Assembly (NCBI GenBank): GCA_963753545.1
Contig: CAVWCQ010000008.1
Span: 3,596,001-3,660,000, forward strand
Length of the DNA stretch: 64,000 bases
Direction: 5' to 3'
Origin: CAVWCQ01 sp963753545
GTDB taxonomy: Bacteria; Chloroflexota; Anaerolineae; Aggregatilineales; Aggregatilineaceae
A program made the translations under genes and the position numbers. How positions within the stretch are numbered: position 1 is the first letter of the stretch; each line of letters starts with the position of its first letter. This document shows, piece by piece, positions 35,484 through 45,048 of this stretch. The notes beneath the pieces are model-generated. The model searched no databases, was not told the origin of the DNA, and saw nothing but the letters and a program-made list of their open reading frames with translations.

Positions 35484-35988
35484 TTGAAACACTGGTTAGT
35501 CCTTGTCCTGGTCGCGGCAGTGGCCATAGTGGTTGATCAGGCAAGCAAAGCGTATGTGGTCGCCCATCTGGACCTGCATGAGTTCCTGGATGCCCCTCAG
35601 CTTTATTGACCCCATTTTCCGCATTACTCGTGTTCACAACACTGGCGTTGCATTTGGCATGTTTCCCAATGGCGGCGTGATCTTCCTGATCATTCCGGTT
35701 GTTGTGTCGGTTATCATTGTCTATTACTACCGCCAATTGACAACGGATGCATGGTTGGTCCGTGTCGCACTGGGGTTACAAATGGGCGGGGCACTGGGCA
35801 ACCTGATTGATCGACTTCGCCAGGGTTATGTCGTCGATTTTCTGCACCTTGAACACTGGCCTGTCTCGAATGTGTCTGATATTTGTATTGTGATGGGAGT
35901 CGTTTTGCTCGGCATCGAGATGGTGCGCGAAGAACGTCAACTTGCTCAACAAAGCAGGGAGTCCGGAAAGCCCTCTGAAATGAGCTAA
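35484..35988 (+). CDS. lspA: Lipoprotein signal peptidase (one-base frameshift near 35592)
   Basis: LspA is the inner-membrane aspartyl peptidase that cuts lipoprotein signals. From a TTG at 35484 the frame reads LKHWLVLVLVAAVAIVVDQA and FLDAP, then shifts. Removing one C from the CCCC run near 35592 gives FLDALSFIDPIFRITRVHNTG in frame. The catalytic Asp pair is visible in GALGNLIDRL (near residue 107) and SNVSDICI (near 130). Four transmembrane helices fit the family, with about 167 residues. It would serve the cytochrome lipoproteins of the next operon. The start codon is less certain than the rest. Confidence 0.9.
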
Positions 35989-36115
35989 TCAATTAGCCGA
36001 AAATGACTGGGCGCTGCGCCCTTCTCCCCTGTCTTTACATCCCAACCTCTTTATCGATAGTTCCGCCATCACGGCCTATCGCCTATTCATGCTGTCACTG
36101 TCCCACGAATTCCAT

Positions 36116-36144
36116 TTGTCCATTTGCAAGCTTTTCTTTATACT
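36116..36144 (+). promoter_or_regulatory. Distal promoter of the alternative complex III operon
   Basis: TTGTCC at 36116 and TATACT at 36139 have a 17-base spacer. Transcription from here would give a leader of about 255 bases containing the hairpin at 36189. Confidence 0.55.
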
Positions 36145-36188
36145 AATAACATTATTAGAATTGCATAAGAAGAAGCGGCTTTTCGGCC

Positions 36189-36219
36189 GTCAAACGCAGG
36201 CAGATACCACCTGTTTGAC
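36189..36219 (+). other. Stem-loop in the act operon leader
   Basis: GTCAAA plus CAGG on the left pair with CCTG plus TTTGAC on the right, ten base pairs with a two-base bulge and a nine-base loop. It lies within the distal-promoter transcript only. Confidence 0.4.
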
Positions 36220-36245
36220 CAGTAAATTCATAGTTTAGTCTTACC

Positions 36246-36274
36246 TTGGTAAGTCGCGGAGTGACTTTGATAAA
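36246..36274 (+). promoter_or_regulatory. Proximal promoter of the alternative complex III operon
   Basis: TTGGTA at 36246 and GATAAA at 36269 have a 17-base spacer. It would give a leader of about 125 bases before actA. Confidence 0.45.
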
Positions 36275-36404
36275 ATCGTCACAAGTCATACCTATCAAAA
36301 GAGTTAGCTGCGCAGACACCATTACTTACCCTCACCACAGACAAACCAGACGCGCCTATAATCACTGGTTATGCCTGTGCGCGTTTATATAGAAGGGAGT
36401 TTAT

Positions 36405-36947
36405 ATGCGTATCCTGGCTGGCTTATCCCCCCGATGGCAGTTTCTGCTGGGCACAGCAGTGCTTGTCGTCATCGTCCTGCTAGCGGTTGGCATTTATTTC
36501 CTCGCTTCCCGCTCAGAAACCGACGCCGCCACCGAACAACCCATCGCCTTTAACCACGAAATTCATGCTCAAAACGGTATTCAATGCCAATTTTGCCACG
36601 CTGGGGTTAGCAAAGGGCCTTCTGCCAGCATTCCCAGCGTCGCTTTTTGCATGGAATGCCATGAGTATGTGGCTACGGATCAACCGGAAATCCAAAAGCT
36701 GGCAGGATATTGGGAGCGGCAGGAGCCGATTCCCTGGAAGCGTGTGAACAAGCAGCCCAGCTACGTTTTTTTCAGCCATCAGCCGCATATCGCGGCGGGG
36801 GTAAGCTGCGGCTCCTGTCATGGGGATGTCGCGAGCATGAAAGCTGCTCACTCGGTGACGGAAATGACCATGGGCTTTTGTCTGGACTGCCACCGGGATC
36901 AACCAAATGAAGACGCGTTAACTGACTGCGTCGTCTGCCATCGTTAG
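36405..36947 (+). CDS. actA: Alternative complex III subunit A, pentaheme cytochrome c
   Basis: A 180-residue membrane-anchored multiheme cytochrome. One N-terminal transmembrane helix (residues 13-33) is followed by five CxxCH sites: CQFCH, CMECH, CGSCH, CLDCH and CVVCH. ActA passes electrons within alternative complex III, which oxidises menaquinol or other quinols and reduces a cytochrome c or copper protein, replacing the bc1 complex. It opens the operon and actB follows after nine bases. The five-heme count matches the family. Confidence 0.93.
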   Translation: MRILAGLSPRWQFLLGTAVLVVIVLLAVGIYFLASRSETDAATEQPIAFNHEIHAQNGIQCQFCHAGVSKGPSASIPSVAFCMECHEYVATDQPEIQKLAGYWERQEPIPWKRVNKQPSYVFFSHQPHIAAGVSCGSCHGDVASMKAAHSVTEMTMGFCLDCHRDQPNEDALTDCVVCHR

Positions 36948-36956
36948 GAGAAGGCT

Positions 36957-39194
36957 ATGACACATCTTACACGTCGCAATTTTTTAAAGGTTAGTGCGGC
37001 TGGCACGGCGACTGCGATTCTGGCCGGGTGCGACACCGACGAACACTATGTCGAGTTGGAGCCTTACGTCAACGCACCAGAAGAACAGATCACAGGGGTA
37101 GCCACCTGGTATGCCAGCACCTGCCGGATGTGCCCGGCGGGATGCGGAGTCGTGGCGCGAGTGATGAGCGGGCGAGCCGTTAAGCTGGAGGGGAACCCAG
37201 AACATCCTGTTAACCGGGGCAAACTCTGCGCACGGGGACAGGCCGGATTGCAGGTTCTCTATAACCCGGATCGGTTGCAGACGGCTGCTCAGCAGGAAAA
37301 ACGTGGTGACCGCAAGTTTAAGGCAGTTGCCTGGAACGAGGCGATCAACACGCTGTTTGACCGCCTGAACTCTGCGGGTGATCGCGTTGCCGTCTGGCTG
37401 GGATCCACCACATCGGGCCATCTTTATGATCTGTTTAACCGCTATACAGTGGCAGTAGGCGCACCGCCCCCGGTCCGCTATGACCTCTACACAGGCATGC
37501 AAGGCTTCCCGGTTTTACAAAACATTCAAAACAGTTTCTTCCAGCAATCGGCCCTGCCTGCCTATGATATCGCCCACGCGGATGTTGTCTTTTCCTTCGG
37601 TGCCGACTTTTTGGGCGGGTGGATGTCTGGGGCGGGTTATGGTGTGGCCTATGGTCAGTTCCGCAGCCAGAGTTTAGGCAAGCGCGGCTATCTCGTCCAG
37701 TTTGAACCGCGCATGTCCACAACAGGAGCCTCTGCCGATCAATGGGTTCCGATTCGCCCTGGAACGGAAGGGCTGGTCGCGCAGGCAATTTTGCACGTTA
37801 TAGCCAGCGAGTTTTCTGGTGAACGTGCAGATCGCGCCGCTTCACTGGTTCCTGACGTCAAGCTGGAAGATATTGCCGCGAATACCGATATCTCGGTTGA
37901 ACAATTGGAACAACTCGGTCGCGTCTTCGCCCGTGCGCAGCGCCCCGTTGCTCTGCCGGGCAGCGCGCTCACAGGTACCCCAGATGGTCTGGCGGCTGCT
38001 TCAGCCGTTCAGGCACTCAATCTGGCTGTTGGAAATGTGACCCAGAATGGCGGCTTGCTCCTGGCTCCACCCATGCCCAACGGTATGACCGCTGCCCCAG
38101 CCTCGACCGTTGCCGATGTCCAGGCACTGATCAAGCGCATGCACAACGGCGTTGATGTCCTGCTGGTTCACGGCGCTAATCCCGCCTTCGAACTGCCGCC
38201 AGCCGCTGGCTTTATGGATGTGATCAAAAATGTGCCGTTTGTCGTGTCTTTCAGTTCCCTGGTGGATGAAACCGCAGTTCAGGCTGATTTGCTGATGCCG
38301 GACCGGACCGCGCTGGAAAGCTGGGGATACGATGTGATCAATCCGACGTTCGGGGGGCTGCCTGGACTCGGCAGCCAGCAACCCGTTGTTGTGCCGCTGT
38401 ACGATGTACGGTCTACCGCGGATGTCCTGCTCAGCGCAACCAAAGGTATTCCAGCAGCCGCTTCTGCACTCCCCTGGACCGACGAAGTCGCCTTTATTCA
38501 AAGCGTGGCAGGCACCCTGCCAGCAGGGGCCAGCGGCGGTGAAGGTCAGGATGTGCTGTGGGCACGCTATCTTCAGAATGGCGGGTGGTGGCCGACGGAA
38601 GCGCCAACCGTTGAAGCTCCGGAAACGGCCCTTTCCGCTCCGATTGACGTTGAGCCAGCACAATATCAGGGCGATGAAAACGAGTTCCCGTATCACCTGC
38701 ACCTGTTTATGTCTCCTCTGCTGGGCAGCGGATATGGGGCCAATACCCCCTGGCTGCAAGGTACTCCCGACCCGATGACGACCATTTCGTGGCAGACCTG
38801 GGTCGAGATCAATCCGGATACAGCCAGGAAGCTAAAGCTGGAAAATGGGGACTTTGTGCACATTATCTCGCCCAATGGGCAAATCGGCGCGCGGATCTAC
38901 ATTTATCCGGCAATTCGCCCCGACACCATCGCAATTCCCATCGGGCAGGGCCATACCGACCTGGGCCGCTACGCGAAAGATCGCGGCAGCAATCCGCTGC
39001 ATCTGCTTGGCGGAGATGCGGACAATTCAGGAAGCAACAGCTTCGTCTGGTCCAACGTGCGGGTAAAGATTGAAAAGACTGGCGAGAACAAGGCGCTGGC
39101 GCTGTACGAAAGCACGATTGAAGACCAAAGCGCCGCCCAGGTTCCGGAACAGCTTGGACAGCGCGCCGACGCTGTAGGCACCCATGACTCGTAG
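36957..39194 (+). CDS. actB: Alternative complex III subunit B, large (molybdopterin-fold) part
   Basis: A 745-residue protein of the molybdopterin oxidoreductase fold. It carries a twin-arginine signal (TRRNFLKVSAAG) ending in a lipobox-like LAGC near residue 24, so it may be exported by Tat and lipid-anchored. It has a cysteine cluster (CRMCPAGC, then KLCARGQAG) and later segments typical of the family, but ActB in this family is thought to lack molybdenum. In Chloroflexus-type complexes this part is fused to the iron-sulfur protein; here the two are separate genes 26 bases apart. Confidence 0.9.
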   Translation: MTHLTRRNFLKVSAAGTATAILAGCDTDEHYVELEPYVNAPEEQITGVATWYASTCRMCPAGCGVVARVMSGRAVKLEGNPEHPVNRGKLCARGQAGLQVLYNPDRLQTAAQQEKRGDRKFKAVAWNEAINTLFDRLNSAGDRVAVWLGSTTSGHLYDLFNRYTVAVGAPPPVRYDLYTGMQGFPVLQNIQNSFFQQSALPAYDIAHADVVFSFGADFLGGWMSGAGYGVAYGQFRSQSLGKRGYLVQFEPRMSTTGASADQWVPIRPGTEGLVAQAILHVIASEFSGERADRAASLVPDVKLEDIAANTDISVEQLEQLGRVFARAQRPVALPGSALTGTPDGLAAASAVQALNLAVGNVTQNGGLLLAPPMPNGMTAAPASTVADVQALIKRMHNGVDVLLVHGANPAFELPPAAGFMDVIKNVPFVVSFSSLVDETAVQADLLMPDRTALESWGYDVINPTFGGLPGLGSQQPVVVPLYDVRSTADVLLSATKGIPAAASALPWTDEVAFIQSVAGTLPAGASGGEGQDVLWARYLQNGGWWPTEAPTVEAPETALSAPIDVEPAQYQGDENEFPYHLHLFMSPLLGSGYGANTPWLQGTPDPMTTISWQTWVEINPDTARKLKLENGDFVHIISPNGQIGARIYIYPAIRPDTIAIPIGQGHTDLGRYAKDRGSNPLHLLGGDADNSGSNSFVWSNVRVKIEKTGENKALALYESTIEDQSAAQVPEQLGQRADAVGTHDS

Positions 39195-39220
39195 CAGGCT
39201 TACTGATAGAGGAGAATAAC

Positions 39221-39934
39221 ATGGCTGAAGATACTAGAAGATGGGGGATGATCGTCGATCTCGATAAGTGCACAGGCTGTCAGGCCTGCGTCGTCGCCTG
39301 CCATGCTGAGAATAATGTGCCGATTGCCAGTGAAGGCGAAGTCATCAAAGGGCGTGGCATGCACTGGATCCGGATTGAGCGCTATTGGGAAGGCGAATAT
39401 CCCGATATTAAAGCGCGCTTCGTCCCCATGTTTTGCCAGCAGTGCCAGAATGCCCCTTGTGAGCCAGTCTGCCCGACGTATGCGTCGTATCACAGTGAAG
39501 AAGAAAACGTCAATGTTCAGGTCTATAACCGCTGTGTGGGTACGCGTTATTGCGGCAACAACTGCCCCTACCGGGTTCGCCTTTTCAACTTCCGTATGCC
39601 GGAATATGATGAACCGCTGAATATGCAGTTGAACCCCGACGTGAGTGTTCGCAGCGCAGGTGTCATGGAAAAATGCACCTTCTGTATTCAGCGCGTTCGC
39701 CGGTCTGTCGAAACCGCCACTGCCGAAAACCGGCCTCTACGAACTGACGAGGTGACTACCGCTTGCGCACAGGCGTGCCCGGCTGACGCCTTGATTTTTG
39801 GCAATCTGGCTGATGAAGAGAGCCGCATTTCACAGATGCTTCCCAGCGAACGCCAATTCAAAGTACTGGAGCACCTGGGTACTGAGCCAGTGGTTTACTA
39901 TCTGAAGGGTGGTGAAACTCATGTTGGAGAGTGA
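39221..39934 (+). CDS. Alternative complex III iron-sulfur part of subunit B, separate gene
   Basis: A 237-residue ferredoxin-like electron-transfer protein. The cysteine motifs for 4Fe-4S clusters are CTGCQACVVAC (near residue 17), CQQCQNAPCEPVCP (near 74), CVGTRYCGNNCPY (near 105), CTFCIQR and CAQACP. It matches the C-terminal portion of fused ActB proteins and the iron-sulfur subunits of the PsrB/NrfC type, and would link the cytochrome and large subunits. Its last codons overlap the start of actC by 14 bases, so translation is coupled. Confidence 0.9.
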   Translation: MAEDTRRWGMIVDLDKCTGCQACVVACHAENNVPIASEGEVIKGRGMHWIRIERYWEGEYPDIKARFVPMFCQQCQNAPCEPVCPTYASYHSEEENVNVQVYNRCVGTRYCGNNCPYRVRLFNFRMPEYDEPLNMQLNPDVSVRSAGVMEKCTFCIQRVRRSVETATAENRPLRTDEVTTACAQACPADALIFGNLADEESRISQMLPSERQFKVLEHLGTEPVVYYLKGGETHVGE

Positions 39935-41378
39935 CGTCGAACGCGGACCGTATTGGGAGAAGACGCTCCCTGAGGATCCCGATTTCGCGGAACAGGTCGA
40001 ACATGCTCGCGAGGAACACCTGCTGCTTGATCCGAGACCGCCTGCCGAAAACAACGAGTACCTGATCGCCAACATGCAGAAAACTGGCCCTTTGTTCTGG
40101 CTGACTGTCATGGGCCTGGGCGGATTTGTGCTGGCTCTGTTCGTCACCTGGTTTACGCAGATGCGTTATGGACTGGGTATCGCCGGAATCAACCGTACCG
40201 TGATGTGGGAACCATACATTGTCGCCCTGGTCTACTTCATCGGTATTGGTCACGCCGGAACCTTCATTTCGGCGGCCTTGCGCCTGATGCGGATGGACTT
40301 CCGGCGGCCTATCGCCCGTGCCGCCGAAACGGTCACGTTGTTTGGTCTGGCAATGGCGTCGCTGTTTCCCCTGATCCACCTGGGGCGCGTGTGGAAAGCT
40401 TTCTACCTCTTCCCCATTCCAAACCAGCGCGGCCTATGGCCTAACTTCCGTTCGCCGCTGATCTGGGACGCCACCGCTATCACCACTTATCTACTCGGCA
40501 GCACGATGTTTATGTTCGTGGCGCTCGTCCCCGATTTTGCCATGATGCGCGAATACACGACGGGCTGGCGAAAGCGTCTCTATACGGCCCTGGGAATGGG
40601 CTGGCGGGGAACCGAAGCGCAGTGGCACCGGCTGGAAATCGTGAGCAATGTTTTGAGCTTCGTCATCATCCCGGTGATGTTCTCAGTTCACACCATTGTG
40701 TCGTGGGACTTCGCGATGGCGGTCCAACCCGGCTGGCACAGCACGATCTTTGGCCCATTCTTCATCACAGGAGCGTTGTTCTCTGGTGTAGCGGCGGTCC
40801 TCATGGTGATGATCATCATCCGCAAAACGATGCATATGGGCTATTTCCTGCGCGAAGAACATTTTAGCGCGATGGGCATCTTCTTGTTCATCCTGTCGAT
40901 CGCGTGGACCTACTTCTACTTTAATGAATGGATCGTGACGTGGTACGGCAACATGCCCGCCGAAAAAGCGATCCTGCACATGCTCACGAACGACCTGGCC
41001 CCCATCTTTTACCTGATGCTGTTCTGCAACGTAATCGCGCCACTGGGGACACTCTGGTCGCGCCGGGTGCGGACATCTTTGCCCGCGCTGTTTGTCGTCT
41101 GCGTTTTAGTTCAGATCGGAATGTATGTGGAGCGCGTGCTGATCATTCCTGGGATGCTGTCGCGCCCGGAACTGCCCTTTAACTGGGTCAACTACACCCC
41201 GCGTTGGCCCGAAATTACGATCACCATCGGTACATTCGCGTTCCTGGCACTGCTGTACATCCTGTGGACGCGCGTGGTTCCCATCATCCCACTTTGGGAA
41301 GTCCACGAGGGACAGGCTTTGCAGGGAACTCGCCGTATTGGTCGCCGGATTTTGCCGACCCGGACCGAAGGACACTAG
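39921..41378 (+). CDS. actC: Alternative complex III subunit C, NrfD/PsrC-type quinol-binding protein
   Basis: A 485-residue integral membrane protein with about ten transmembrane helices, of the NrfD/PsrC family. It binds and oxidises quinol. A soluble N-terminal stretch of about 55 residues is followed by the helices. The start is the ATG at 39921; a GTG at 39909 is also possible, but the overlap with the preceding gene and ribosome-site spacing favour 39921. In many genomes a second paralogue, ActF, follows; I see none in this window. actDE follows after nine bases. Confidence 0.92.
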   Translation: MLESDVERGPYWEKTLPEDPDFAEQVEHAREEHLLLDPRPPAENNEYLIANMQKTGPLFWLTVMGLGGFVLALFVTWFTQMRYGLGIAGINRTVMWEPYIVALVYFIGIGHAGTFISAALRLMRMDFRRPIARAAETVTLFGLAMASLFPLIHLGRVWKAFYLFPIPNQRGLWPNFRSPLIWDATAITTYLLGSTMFMFVALVPDFAMMREYTTGWRKRLYTALGMGWRGTEAQWHRLEIVSNVLSFVIIPVMFSVHTIVSWDFAMAVQPGWHSTIFGPFFITGALFSGVAAVLMVMIIIRKTMHMGYFLREEHFSAMGIFLFILSIAWTYFYFNEWIVTWYGNMPAEKAILHMLTNDLAPIFYLMLFCNVIAPLGTLWSRRVRTSLPALFVVCVLVQIGMYVERVLIIPGMLSRPELPFNWVNYTPRWPEITITIGTFAFLALLYILWTRVVPIIPLWEVHEGQALQGTRRIGRRILPTRTEGH

Positions 41379-41387
41379 GAGAAGAAC

Positions 41388-42455
41388 ATGGCCGACCAAC
41401 TATTACTTGGGCTATTTGATAATATCGGTCCTGCTTCTGATGCTATCGCAGATCTGCGCACTATAGGCATTGACGATAAGCAAGTCACGGTGATGTCTGG
41501 TGTGCCCTATTCATCTAAGCTCCTGGGGCGGAAAATGCCGCGCACCTTCTATGGACCCTTTGTCCTTGCCGGAGCCATTGGCGGGCTGCTGATTGGGCTT
41601 TTTATCGTAATTGGTACTCCCCAGTTGTATAAAATCCATGTGGGCGGACAAGCCCTGACCCCTTTCCCGCCTTCCGCGATCATCGTGGGTGAGTTTATCG
41701 CCCTGGGGATCATGGCAGCGGCGTTTGTGGGCTTTCTGCTGCAAAACAGTTTCCCGGTTTTGCGCCGCCAGTTATATGACCGGAGAATTACCGAAGGGAT
41801 GATCGGCATCCAGGTGCAGGCCCATTCCTCCGTAGCAGAGCGGGTGCAGGAAGTCTTCCGGGCCTACAGCCCGCATGACATCACCGTTGTAGACGCCGAT
41901 GATTATCGCTCACCCGGTATCCGCCACCTGTTCTTCTGGGGCGCTGTTGCGACAGGCGGTCTTGTGGCATTGTTGATTCCGCTGCTGATGACCTATCGCA
42001 TCATTAAGGTTCCCTGGCTCGACTCCATGAATCAGTCACCGGCTCTCTCTTATCAGGAAGGGCCGCGTTTCGCAGCGCCCGAAGGGTCTATTCCGATCCA
42101 GGGGCCTGTCACGTTGATTGGAGCCGATGGACAGGAATACCCGGCAACCGAGCCAATCGCAACCAGCCCGGAATCGCTCGAACGGGGACAAACGCTCTTT
42201 GGCATCTACTGCTATATCTGTCACGGCACAGCCGGGGCGGGTAATGGTCCGGTGACCAAATACTTCCCCGAAGCGCCCGCCCTGAACAGTGAGCGGATTC
42301 AGGGGCTGCCCGCCGACCATATCTTCATGGTCATTACGCGAGGCCATAACCGGATGCCCAGTTTGACCGAGCCTCTGACAACAGGGGAAACCTGGGATAT
42401 CGTTAACTATGTGTTGAGTTTGGGCGAAGCTGCGCCCGCTGGAACGAACCAGTAG
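41388..42455 (+). CDS. Alternative complex III subunits D and E fused
   Basis: A 355-residue fusion. The N-terminal part (about 1-170, LLLGLFDNIGPASDAIADLR) is ActD/DUF3341 with two transmembrane helices. A third helix (near residues 187-204) leads to a C-terminal class I cytochrome c domain with one heme site, IYCYICHG (near residue 277), corresponding to ActE, the peripheral monoheme cytochrome. In the usual layout ActD and ActE are separate genes, so the fusion is notable. A Met in HNRMPSL near residue 326 may be the distal heme ligand. AGGAG precedes the ATG. Confidence 0.9.
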   Translation: MADQLLLGLFDNIGPASDAIADLRTIGIDDKQVTVMSGVPYSSKLLGRKMPRTFYGPFVLAGAIGGLLIGLFIVIGTPQLYKIHVGGQALTPFPPSAIIVGEFIALGIMAAAFVGFLLQNSFPVLRRQLYDRRITEGMIGIQVQAHSSVAERVQEVFRAYSPHDITVVDADDYRSPGIRHLFFWGAVATGGLVALLIPLLMTYRIIKVPWLDSMNQSPALSYQEGPRFAAPEGSIPIQGPVTLIGADGQEYPATEPIATSPESLERGQTLFGIYCYICHGTAGAGNGPVTKYFPEAPALNSERIQGLPADHIFMVITRGHNRMPSLTEPLTTGETWDIVNYVLSLGEAAPAGTNQ

Positions 42456-42466
42456 GGAGGTCTGTT

Positions 42467-43024
42467 GTGTCGAAACATGTTTACTTGCTAGGCGTTCTGA
42501 TCATGGCGGCGCTGCTCAGTGCCTGCGGAAATGGTGATCTAGCCAAAGATTTAACGCCCGTACCCACGCTGCGCCCCGGCCAAACACCAACCCTCGTTGC
42601 CGCGCTGGCAGGCCAGGGCGCAGCGACGGAAGAACTGTCGGCGACGGAAGAACTGTCAGCCAGCACCGCCGAGGCTGGAGCGAATGCAACCGAAGAGGCC
42701 GGAACAGCGGCGACGGCAGAAGCAGGTGGAACTCAGGAAGCAAGCGCCACCGGGGATGCAGCGGCAGGCGAAGAACTATTCGCCTCAACCTGCTCCGGCT
42801 GTCACGGGGAAGAAAACGGCCCTGGCCCAGCGCGAGTAGGGTTGGGTGAACGTGCCGCTACGCGCGTTGAAGGCCAGTCGGCGGCGGAGTATATCCACCA
42901 GTCTATCGTTGATCCCAGTGCCTATGTTGTTGAGGGCTTCTCAGACATCATGCCCAAAGATTATAGCAACCAGTTTAGCGACGATCAGATCAATAATCTG
43001 GTCGCTTATCTGCTGACTCAGTAG
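42467..43024 (+). CDS. Cytochrome c lipoprotein
   Basis: A 185-residue lipoprotein. A signal peptide ends in the lipobox LLSAC (Cys near residue 20). A long Ala/Thr/Glu-rich flexible linker of about 75 residues follows, then a cytochrome c domain with heme site CSGCHG (near residue 107) and an axial Met in IMPKDYSN. It begins 11 bases after the actDE fusion and is very likely the mobile or tethered electron acceptor of the complex, or a link to a terminal oxidase. The start is a GTG after GGGAGG. A terminator follows. Confidence 0.88.
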   Translation: MSKHVYLLGVLIMAALLSACGNGDLAKDLTPVPTLRPGQTPTLVAALAGQGAATEELSATEELSASTAEAGANATEEAGTAATAEAGGTQEASATGDAAAGEELFASTCSGCHGEENGPGPARVGLGERAATRVEGQSAAEYIHQSIVDPSAYVVEGFSDIMPKDYSNQFSDDQINNLVAYLLTQ

Positions 43025-43051
43025 TGTCATTTGAGTTTTGCCTATCGAATT

Positions 43052-43088
43052 AAGGCGGCCAGCGCCCGAAACGCTGCCGCCTTTTTTG
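43052..43088 (+). terminator. Intrinsic terminator of the alternative complex III operon
   Basis: GGCGGC and GCCGCC with inner AGCG and CGCT pairs (one-base bulge) form the stem, and CTTTTTTG follows. Confidence 0.85.
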
Positions 43089-43167
43089 TGTGTAGGGTGC
43101 GACTGGTTCCTACAGCGCGCTCGTGGTAGGATCAACCTGGTATCCGGTTCGCGCACTGAGAGATCAT

Positions 43168-44940
43168 ATGATCCGTACACGTCTCATTTTTGCCGGGCTG
43201 ATCGCCTTGCTTGCCGCCGCTATTGTTCTGATTCCTCGCTTCACGCTGCGTGCTCAGGGAGATGCGACAGCAACGGTGACGCCTAATGTCAACTGGGTCA
43301 GCGAACCACTGGGAATCAACGTACGCGGCGGGCCGGGAACCGAATACAACCTGGTGGGCGTGCTGCCGATCAGCGCCTGGGTGCAGCCCCTGGGACGTAA
43401 TGAGGATGGGATGTGGATTCTGATCACCTACCTCTATACGCAGGGGTGGGTCCAGAAAACAGGGGTCAGTTGGCGGTTGGAAACAGACGCGCTGCCCCTC
43501 ATCTCTACAACCAACATCACACCGATTCCACAGCCGCTTTACTATAATACGCCGGGCGGCCCAACCTATACGCCAAACGCGAACTGGGTGCGGGCTGGGG
43601 TTGAAGGCGCTTTCGTACGCGGCGGGCCGGGCCGGGGCTATCTCCCCATCGGGCAGTTATTCACAGGGGATGTCGTTGATGCACTTGCCCAGGATCCGAC
43701 CGGTGACTGGATTTTGATCCGCTACGGGACCGGGTATGGCTGGGTGCGGGCCGATCTTGTCGTCTGGATAACCGATATCAGTTCTCTGGGGATCGTCCAG
43801 GTTCCCAACCTGACGCCATCTTTCACGCCTGTTCCGTCGATCACCCGAACACCAAGCCCGACGATCACACCCAGCCCAACACCAACAAATACGGCCACGA
43901 ATACCGCGACCAGCACCTGGACTCCAACGGCAACGAATACAGATACGGCTACACCTACCGCAACAGATACACCGACCGTCACGCCGTCCATTACGCCGAC
44001 GGAGACAGCATCACCTACCCAGACAACAACTCCCAGCCCCACGCCAACCGATACTCCCCTACCAACGCCGACGAACACGCTGGAACCGACTTATACCACC
44101 GACCCTTGAGCCGCCAACAGATACGCCAGCAGCCGAAATCGCGGTGGCTGCATCACCCACCGAAACAGCGGTTCCGACGGCAACGGTTACGGCTACCCTT
44201 GAACCGACGGCCACTGAAACGGCAAGTCCAACAGCAACGGTTACAGCTACCCTTGAACCGACGGCCACTGAAACGGCAATTCCAACAGCGACCGACACAG
44301 CGACATCTGAGCCATCCGCTACGCAAGTCGAAATCGCGATAGCTGCATCGCCCACAGAGATGCCGCTTCCGACAGCCACTGTTACGGAGATGGCGCTTAC
44401 TGATACAGCGACGCCGGAGCCTTCACCAAGCGAAACGCCGCTGGCTGTCGCCGCCGTAGAGGGAGCAGACCAGCCGCCTGTCTGCTGGCGGTCCAAACGC
44501 GATTGAGCCGGAAGGCAGCGGCGAGGGGAACGGCACAAAGTGGACATACTGGCTGCTCGGTGGTCTGGCGCTGCTGGCAGTCGCCTATGCGGGAATTTAT
44601 ATTGTCCAGTCGGCCAGCATTGCCCGCTACCGGGAAGGATTTCGTGCTTTCAGTTTGCCCGGTGTGTGAAGAAGGCAACCTGTACCTGGATGAAAAGCGA
44701 TACAGGCTGTTTGGTATCCCGCGCGCGCGCCGGGTGGTGCGCTGCGACACCTGCCATTCCGTTTTGCGGCAGGTTGGATATCAGCGCTGGCGCTATGCAG
44801 TGGATCATGCAGCCAACCCAGAGCTGTACGATGCCGTCAATGGCCGAGTGATGACTGAAGCACGCCTGCTGGAGATTTCGCCGGAATATGGCCCGGCTCG
44901 GCCTCAGTATATTGAGGACGATGAATTACCGACTGAGTAA
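43168..44940 (+). CDS. SH3-domain surface protein with Thr/Pro stalk, TM helix and C-terminal zinc ribbon (three frameshifts)
   Basis: Four consecutive frame pieces make one sensible protein of about 589 residues. From the ATG at 43168 come a hydrophobic signal/anchor and two SH3-type modules (each with NVRGGPGTEYN- or FVRGGPGRGY-like strands and a GWV end). A Thr/Pro repeat stalk breaks frame near 44095 and again near 44485. A transmembrane helix (YWLLGGLALLAVAYAGIYIV) and, after a third break near 44640, a four-cysteine zinc ribbon (CPVC, CDTC) follow. The ribbon may instead be a separate gene starting GTG at about 44645. The repeat-rich stretch is error-prone for assembly. The outside binds wall or ligand; the ribbon would be cytoplasmic. 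Confidence 0.65.
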
Positions 44941-44963
44941 CCCATGATTCGATAAGCGCCGGT

Positions 44964-44987
44964 TGCCGACTGCTAAGGGAGTCGGTA
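44964..44987 (+). terminator. Hairpin before the GH13 gene
   Basis: TGCCGACT and AGTCGGTA form an 8-bp stem (one G-T pair) with an eight-base loop, followed by CCATCTTTATT. Weak T-run. Confidence 0.4.
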
Positions 44988-45048
44988 CCATCTTTATTGT
45001 GTGCAACAACCTGCACCCAAACTCGTAATCACTCTCAGGAGTTAAGCT

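Larger units (their letters stand above)
35989..36404 (+). other. Leader region of the alternative complex III operon
   Basis: A 416-base gap without a reading frame. It contains a small GC hairpin (GGGCGC and GCGCCC) after lspA, two candidate promoters (36116 and 36246) and a stem-loop between them (36189-36219). The distance to the first gene suggests long 5' leaders. Confidence 0.6.

Noticed and set aside
36001..36030. Terminator for lspA from GGGCGC and GCGCCC
   Set aside because: The stem is six pairs with a one-base loop and has no T-run; too weak.
44180..44300. CRISPR-like repeat pattern of similar 30-60 base units
   Set aside because: The units are in-frame Thr/Pro/Ala coding repeats of a surface stalk, with no spacers and no constant repeat of CRISPR length.
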